From contig NZ_AXCW01000014.1 of NCBI RefSeq assembly GCF_000603945.1, forward strand, positions 1-43,555: a stretch of 43,555 nucleotides of DNA. The letters are read 5' to 3'. Shown one piece after another: positions 39,668 through 43,555 of this stretch. The notes under the pieces are model-generated. The model ran no database searches. It was not told the DNA's origin and worked only from the letters and a program-made list of their open reading frames with translations. How positions within the stretch are numbered: the stretch's first letter is position 1; each line of letters begins with the position of its first letter. Made by a program: the position numbers and the translations under genes. This DNA comes from Actinotalea ferrariae CF5-4 (lineage in GTDB: Bacteria > Actinomycetota > Actinomycetes > Actinomycetales > Cellulomonadaceae).

Positions 39668-40360
39668 TCAGGCGTCCTGGAAGGGCGCGTCCGCCGGCAG
39701 GGGCACGCCGGTCCGCGCGACCGTGGCCCGGACGTGGTCGGCGAGGGCCACGCGCAGCTGCTCATGGGCGTCGGCGACGGCCTGCCGTCCGCTGGACCCC
39801 GGGGCACGCGTGAGGTGCACGGGCGCGCCGAAGGCGACCACCAGGCGGTGCCGGGGCCCCGGCAGGTGCCCCACCCCCTGGCCCGTGTGCCGGGTGCCGA
39901 GGACGGCGGTCGGGACCACGGGGGCGCCGGAGTTCACGGCGAGCCAGGCCACACCGGCGCGGGCCTGCGACCCGTCGCCGCGGCCGCGCTCGCCCTCGGG
40001 GAAGATCCCGACCGCCCCGTCCCGGCGCAGCACGCCGAGCGCGGCGGCCAGGGCGGCCCTCCCGCCGTGGCGGTCGACCGGGATCTGACCCGCGGCCCGC
40101 AGGACGACGCCGAGCGGGCCGACGAAGGCCTCCTCCTTGACCAGGATGTGCGTGCCGCGCGGCGCGGCGCCGTGCAGGACCGGCCCGTCCATGACCCCGA
40201 TGTGGTTCGCGGAGAGGATCACCGGCCCCTCGAGCGGGACGTGCTGCGGGTCGAGCACCGTCGTGTCCCACACCACCCGGGCGAGGAACCGGCCGACGTG
40301 GCGGGACCAGCGCGGGCCTCGCTCGGACGGCGCGGGCAGCCCGCCCCGGGCGGCGCTCAT
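39668..40360 (-). CDS. plsC: 1-acyl-sn-glycerol-3-phosphate acyltransferase
   Basis: Adds the second acyl chain in phosphatidic acid synthesis at the membrane. The motifs are in order: block I '[10 protein letters not shown]' (HxxxxD), block II near '[11 protein letters not shown]', block III 'FPEGERGRG' and block IV '[11 protein letters not shown]'. 230 residues, normal for the family. The ATG overlaps the cmk stop by 4 bases. In this gene order (cmk-plsC-der) it is the typical actinobacterial copy, sometimes annotated as a phospholipid/glycerol acyltransferase fused or next to cmk. Confidence 0.92.
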   Translation of the reverse strand: MSAARGGLPAPSERGPRWSRHVGRFLARVVWDTTVLDPQHVPLEGPVILSANHIGVMDGPVLHGAAPRGTHILVKEEAFVGPLGVVLRAAGQIPVDRHGGRAALAAALGVLRRDGAVGIFPEGERGRGDGSQARAGVAWLAVNSGAPVVPTAVLGTRHTGQGVGHLPGPRHRLVVAFGAPVHLTRAPGSSGRQAVADAHEQLRVALADHVRATVARTGVPLPADAPFQDA

Positions 40361-41088
40361 CGGCCGGTGACGTCGCGGACGACGGCGAGCACGGCCTCGA
40401 CCGTCTGCGCGAGGTCCAGGTCGGAGGAGTCGACCGTCACGACGCCGTCGGCCGCCGTGAGGAAGTCCACGACGGTCGAGTCCTGCGCGTCCCGCCGCAC
40501 CACCTGGTCGCGCGTCGCGGCGAGGCTCGCGCCGTCCGCGCTCCCGTGGACCTCCAGGGCGCGCCGGGCCAGCCGGGCCTGCTCGCTCGCGGTCAGCAGG
40601 ATCCGCACGTCCGCCGCGGGCGCGATGACGGTCGTGATGTCACGACCCTCGACGACGACGCCGCGGCCGCCGCTCCAGCCGTCGGGGCCCTGCTCCGCGG
40701 CGATCACCGCGCGCTGGCGCTCGCCCAGGTCGGCCCGCGCCTCGAGGTTGGTCGCCACCTGGCTCACCACGGAGGAGATCGCCGTCGTGCGGATCGCCGC
40801 GGCGACGTCCGTGCCGTCCACCGTGAAGGTCGGAGCCCGCGGGTCGAGGCCGACCTCGAGGGGCATCGCGCGCACGGCCGCGGTGACGGCGTCGCGGTCC
40901 GCCAGGTCGACGCCCCGCTCGAGGCACCACCAGGTGGCCGCGCGGTACATCGCCCCGGTGTCGAGGTACGCCAGACCGAGCGCCGCGGCGACGCGGCGGC
41001 AGACGCTGGACTTGCCGGAGCCGGACGGCCCGTCGACGGCGACGACGACGGCGCCCGCGGCCGGGCGGGCGGTGCTGGTGTCGTCCAC
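40357..41088 (-). CDS. cmk: cytidylate kinase
   Basis: Phosphorylates (d)CMP with ATP. P-loop 'DGPSGSGKSSVCRRVA', CMP site 'YLDTGAMYRAATW', 'GRDITTVIAPAADVRILLTAS', lid 'RLARRALEVHG' and 'DAQDSTV' are present, with a normal length of 243 residues. GTG 41088 follows GAGGAGG. Upstream in-frame sequence is low-complexity and not part of the gene. It overlaps plsC by ATGA. Confidence 0.95.
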   Translation of the reverse strand: MDDTSTARPAAGAVVVAVDGPSGSGKSSVCRRVAAALGLAYLDTGAMYRAATWWCLERGVDLADRDAVTAAVRAMPLEVGLDPRAPTFTVDGTDVAAAIRTTAISSVVSQVATNLEARADLGERQRAVIAAEQGPDGWSGGRGVVVEGRDITTVIAPAADVRILLTASEQARLARRALEVHGSADGASLAATRDQVVRRDAQDSTVVDFLTAADGVVTVDSSDLDLAQTVEAVLAVVRDVTGR

Positions 41089-41120
41089 GGTGCCTCCTCG
41101 GGGGGACGGGTGGGGCGGGG

Positions 41121-42287
41121 TCACCCGCCGGAGGATCCTGCCAGGCGCCACCCGCGGTCGGTCAGCTCGCGCTCGAGCGTGTCGCGCAGGCCGCGCAGCA
41201 CCGACAACGAGGCGAGGCCCACGGGCTGGCTCGGCGCGTGCTCCAGCTGGAGCTCCTCGAGGTTCACCCCGGCGGCGCCGACCTCGGCGAGGAGCCGGGC
41301 GAGCTCGCCCGGGCGGTCCGGGACGAGGACGGTGACCACGTCGTAGTCGCGCCGCACGCCCCCGTGCTTGCCGGGGACGCGGCTCACCCCGGCGTTGCCC
41401 GCGGCGATCGTCGCCGCGACCGCCCCGAGGGCCCCCGCGACGACGGACTCCGCGTCCCGGGCGACCGCGGCGTGCCGCAGGGCGTCGAGCAGGACGTCGA
41501 GGTCGGAGCGCAGCGCCTCCAGGACCGGCACGACGGCGTCCGCGTTGGCCGCGAGGATCGAGGTCCACAGCCCGGGGTCGCTCGCCGCGATCCGGGTCAC
41601 GTCCCGCAGCCCCTGGCCCGCGAGCCCGAGGGCCGCCGGGTCTGCGTGGGCCAGGCGTGCCGCCACGAGCGACGCGGCGATCTGCGGCACGTGCGAGACG
41701 AGCGCGACGGCGTCGTCGTGCGCGCGGGCGTCCAGCATCACGGGCGTGGCTCCGACGTCGGAGGCCAGGTCCCGCACCGCGAGCAGGGCCTGCGGGCCGG
41801 ACTCCCCGGAGCCGACCACGACCCAGGGGCGACCGGCGAAGAGGTCCGCGCGGGCCGCCGTCGGCCCCGAGCGCTCCGAGCCGGCCATCGGGTGGGAGCC
41901 GACGTAGCGGGTCAGGTCGGCGCCGGACCGCTCCAGCTCGGCCAGGACGGCCGTCTTCACGCTGGCGACGTCGGTGACCACGGCGTCGGGGTGCGCCGCG
42001 AGCTCGGCCAGCACGACGTCCGGGGTGACGTCGGGCGGGGCCGCGACGACGACGAGCCGCGGCGCGTCGTCGTCGGTGGCCAGGCGGCCGGCGCCGACGT
42101 CCCGGGCGAGGACCGCCGTCGTCCGGGACGGGTCGTGCAGGACGACGTCCACCCCGTGCGCCCGCAGCGCCAGCCCGATGCTCGTCCCCAGCAGACCGGT
42201 GCCCACGACGCGGACAGGACCGCGCGTGGCCGCCGGCGACGGCTCCGGGACCCGGCCCCCATGCCCCGGGTGCCCCGGGACGCTCAC
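41121..42287 (-). CDS. tyrA: prephenate dehydrogenase with C-terminal ACT-like domain
   Basis: Converts prephenate to 4-hydroxyphenylpyruvate in tyrosine synthesis. Rossmann motif 'VVGTGLLGTSIGLALRAHG', 'TDVASVK', the catalytic region 'YVGSHPMAGSERSGP', 'HVPQIAASLVAARL' and 'FRDVTRIA'-like 'LRDVTRIAASDPGLW' are present. An ACT-like regulatory segment near the end reads 'YDVVTVLVPDRPGELARLLAEVGAAGVNLEELQLEHA'. 388 residues. GTG 42287 overlaps the aroH stop (GTGA), and pairing with aroH fits the pathway. Confidence 0.95.
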   Translation of the reverse strand: MSVPGHPGHGGRVPEPSPAATRGPVRVVGTGLLGTSIGLALRAHGVDVVLHDPSRTTAVLARDVGAGRLATDDDAPRLVVVAAPPDVTPDVVLAELAAHPDAVVTDVASVKTAVLAELERSGADLTRYVGSHPMAGSERSGPTAARADLFAGRPWVVVGSGESGPQALLAVRDLASDVGATPVMLDARAHDDAVALVSHVPQIAASLVAARLAHADPAALGLAGQGLRDVTRIAASDPGLWTSILAANADAVVPVLEALRSDLDVLLDALRHAAVARDAESVVAGALGAVAATIAAGNAGVSRVPGKHGGVRRDYDVVTVLVPDRPGELARLLAEVGAAGVNLEELQLEHAPSQPVGLASLSVLRGLRDTLERELTDRGWRLAGSSGG

Positions 42288-42646
42288 TGCGCGAGGTCCT
42301 TGCGCAGCACCGTCGCGCCGTGGAGGTACACGTGCCGCACGTCCGTGCGCGGACGGTCCAGGTTCACGTGCGCCATGAGCCGGACGACGCGCGGCAGCGC
42401 CCCCGGGACGTCGATCTCGACCGCGCACATGAGCGGGACGTCGCCCATGCCCATCTCGCGGGCGGCCGCCGCGGGGAAGTCGCTGCTCAGGTCCGGCGTG
42501 CAGGTGAACAGGATCGACACCAGGTCGTCCACCGACAGGTCGTTGGCCCGGAGGACCTCGCGGACGAGCTCCGCCGTGCGCTCGAACAGGTGCTCGCGCT
42601 CGTCCCGGTCGAGCTGGGTCGCCCCGCGGATCGCTCGGACGGTCAC
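42284..42646 (-). CDS. aroH: chorismate mutase, AroH type
   Basis: Converts chorismate to prephenate. 120 residues, as in the trimeric AroH family: 'VRAIRGATQLD' with the active-site Arg near residue 7, 'LVSILFTCTPDLSSDFPAAAAREMG', 'PLMCAVEIDVPGALPRVVRLMAHV' (Glu and Arg of the site) and 'HVYLHGATVLRKDL' (Tyr). GTG 42646 follows GGAGGAGGTG. It directly precedes tyrA, which uses the product. Confidence 0.95.
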   Translation of the reverse strand: MTVRAIRGATQLDRDEREHLFERTAELVREVLRANDLSVDDLVSILFTCTPDLSSDFPAAAAREMGMGDVPLMCAVEIDVPGALPRVVRLMAHVNLDRPRTDVRHVYLHGATVLRKDLAQ

Positions 42647-42743
42647 GATGCACCTCCTCCTGCCCCGCCGGCTACGGGACGCCGCGAGACTACCGGCGGC
42701 CGCGGGCGCGGACCCGGGCCGACCGGCCCGTGGGCGGACCGGC

Positions 42744-43555
42744 TCAGAGGCCGACCTCGGTCATGAGCCGGCCCAGCTCGTCGCGGCCCAGCACGCGGGT
42801 GCGCCCGGGGCGCAGGTCCCCGAGACGGATGGGCCCGACCTGCGTGCGCAGCAGACGCGTGACGGGGTGCCCGACCTCCTCGAGCATCCGGCGCACCACG
42901 CGGTTGCGACCCTCGTGGATGACCACCTCGACGAGCGTGGCCCCGGGTGTGGAGTCCACGACCTTGAAGGAGTCGACGACGACGGGGCCGTCCTCGAGCT
43001 CGACGCCCTGACGCAGGCGCGCCCCCACCCCGGGCCGGAGGTTGCCCTCGACCGTCGCGAGATAGGTCTTGGGCACGCCGTGCGTCGGGTGGGCGAGCCG
43101 GTTGGCCAGCTCGCCGTCGTTGGTCAGCAGCAGCAGGCCCTCGGTCTCCGCGTCCAGGCGCCCGACGTGGAAGAGGCGCTCGGGCCGGTCGGCCACGAAC
43201 TGGGCCAGCGACGGCCGGCCCTGGGGGTCGTGCATCGTCGAGACGACCCCGGCCGGCTTGTTCAGCGCGATCGTGACGAGCGACGTGTCGAGCTGCAGCC
43301 GCATCCCGTCGACGTGGATCGTCGCCCCGCGCGGGTCGACCCGCACCCCGAGCTCGCGCACGACGACGCCGTCGACCGTCACCCGGCCGTCGGCGATGAG
43401 CTCCTCGCACTTGCGTCGCGAACCCAGACCCGCGGTCGCGAGGACCTTCTGCAGCCGCACGCCGTCGGGGTCGTGGACGTCCCGCGGCGGCTCCGCGGGC
43501 CGGGTCCGCGGCCGCGCGGGGCTCCCGGACGGCCGCCCGGCGGCGGAGCCACCGG
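42744..43555 (-). CDS. rluB: 23S rRNA pseudouridine synthase RluB/RsuA family (5' end outside window)
   Basis: Isomerises a uridine in 23S rRNA. S4 domain 'RLQKVLATAGLGSRRKCEELIADGRVTVDG', then the synthase domain with 'LNKPAGVVSTMHDP', catalytic Asp in 'HVGRLDAETEGLLLLTNDG', 'GVPKTYLATVEG' and 'EGRNRVVRRMLEEVGHPVTRLLRTQVGPI'. The frame stays open from the S4 domain to the window edge with an Arg/Pro/Gly-rich stretch (AGRPSGSPARPRTRPAEPP), the usual disordered N-terminus in this group, so the start probably lies beyond 43555. An in-frame GTG at 43460 is the alternative. Confidence 0.93.
   Translation of the reverse strand, partial: GGSAAGRPSGSPARPRTRPAEPPRDVHDPDGVRLQKVLATAGLGSRRKCEELIADGRVTVDGVVVRELGVRVDPRGATIHVDGMRLQLDTSLVTIALNKPAGVVSTMHDPQGRPSLAQFVADRPERLFHVGRLDAETEGLLLLTNDGELANRLAHPTHGVPKTYLATVEGNLRPGVGARLRQGVELEDGPVVVDSFKVVDSTPGATLVEVVIHEGRNRVVRRMLEEVGHPVTRLLRTQVGPIRLGDLRPGRTRVLGRDELGRLMTEVGL

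Overview
The window is high-GC DNA from an actinobacterium, most likely a member of the Micrococcales close to Cellulomonas or its relatives. That placement is an inference from three things: base composition, leaderless-looking gene starts, and the right-hand housekeeping block der-plsC-cmk-tyrA-aroH-rluB. The right end (about 36.7-43.6 kb) is ordinary chromosome: a tRNA-Pro(GGG) gene followed by tightly packed minus-strand genes with 4-base start/stop overlaps. Everything to the left of the tRNA looks acquired. A tyrosine integrase (35244-36491) points at the 3' end of the tRNA, with an excisionase-type HTH gene just before it, so the tRNA is the probable attachment site. I found no second copy of the tRNA 3' end to the left, so the island probably extends beyond position 1.

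The left module (1-8.8 kb) carries an orphan FliL, a secreted coiled-coil M23 peptidase, and a copper/metal group: copC, a copD-ctaG fusion, a second ctaG, and a CmtR/CadC-like ArsR regulator with a cation diffusion facilitator. It ends in a gene graveyard at about 7.7-8.78 kb. This holds a frameshifted apolipoprotein N-acyltransferase tail, a truncated small membrane protein, and the C-terminal half of a class E sortase that is cut off 3 bases before the next module begins.

The middle module (8.78-35.1 kb) is a dense collection of about 30 mostly orphan genes. No capsid, replication-initiator or conjugation-ATPase genes are recognisable. Recognisable proteins are DUF2637 (SpdB-like), a YdjM-type membrane hydrolase, a NADAR-SLOG protein split by an in-frame UAG, class E sortase with its small partner, an R2K-type ATP-grasp, ParB, a PD-(D/E)XK-like nuclease, a stand-alone EAL phosphodiesterase, RNase HI, a DUF262 protein, and two very large back-to-back proteins of unknown function.

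The most striking signal is a shared sequence, CCGCACATCWG, placed exactly 6 bases before the start codon of 13 genes on both strands, with a fourteenth degenerate copy. These genes have no Shine-Dalgarno sequence at that place. Three variant copies sit further upstream of genes that do have a Shine-Dalgarno, including the DUF2637 and excisionase genes. Three other genes, each divergent from a motif gene, instead show a canonical TANNNT box 7 bases before the start. I read the motif as an element-specific leaderless promoter or operator that places most of the module under one control. Co-directional genes are then translated as overlapping operons behind single motif copies, for example zinc-ribbon, ParB, small Cys protein, coiled-coil, nuclease, EAL and RNase H at 26.4-30.7 kb.
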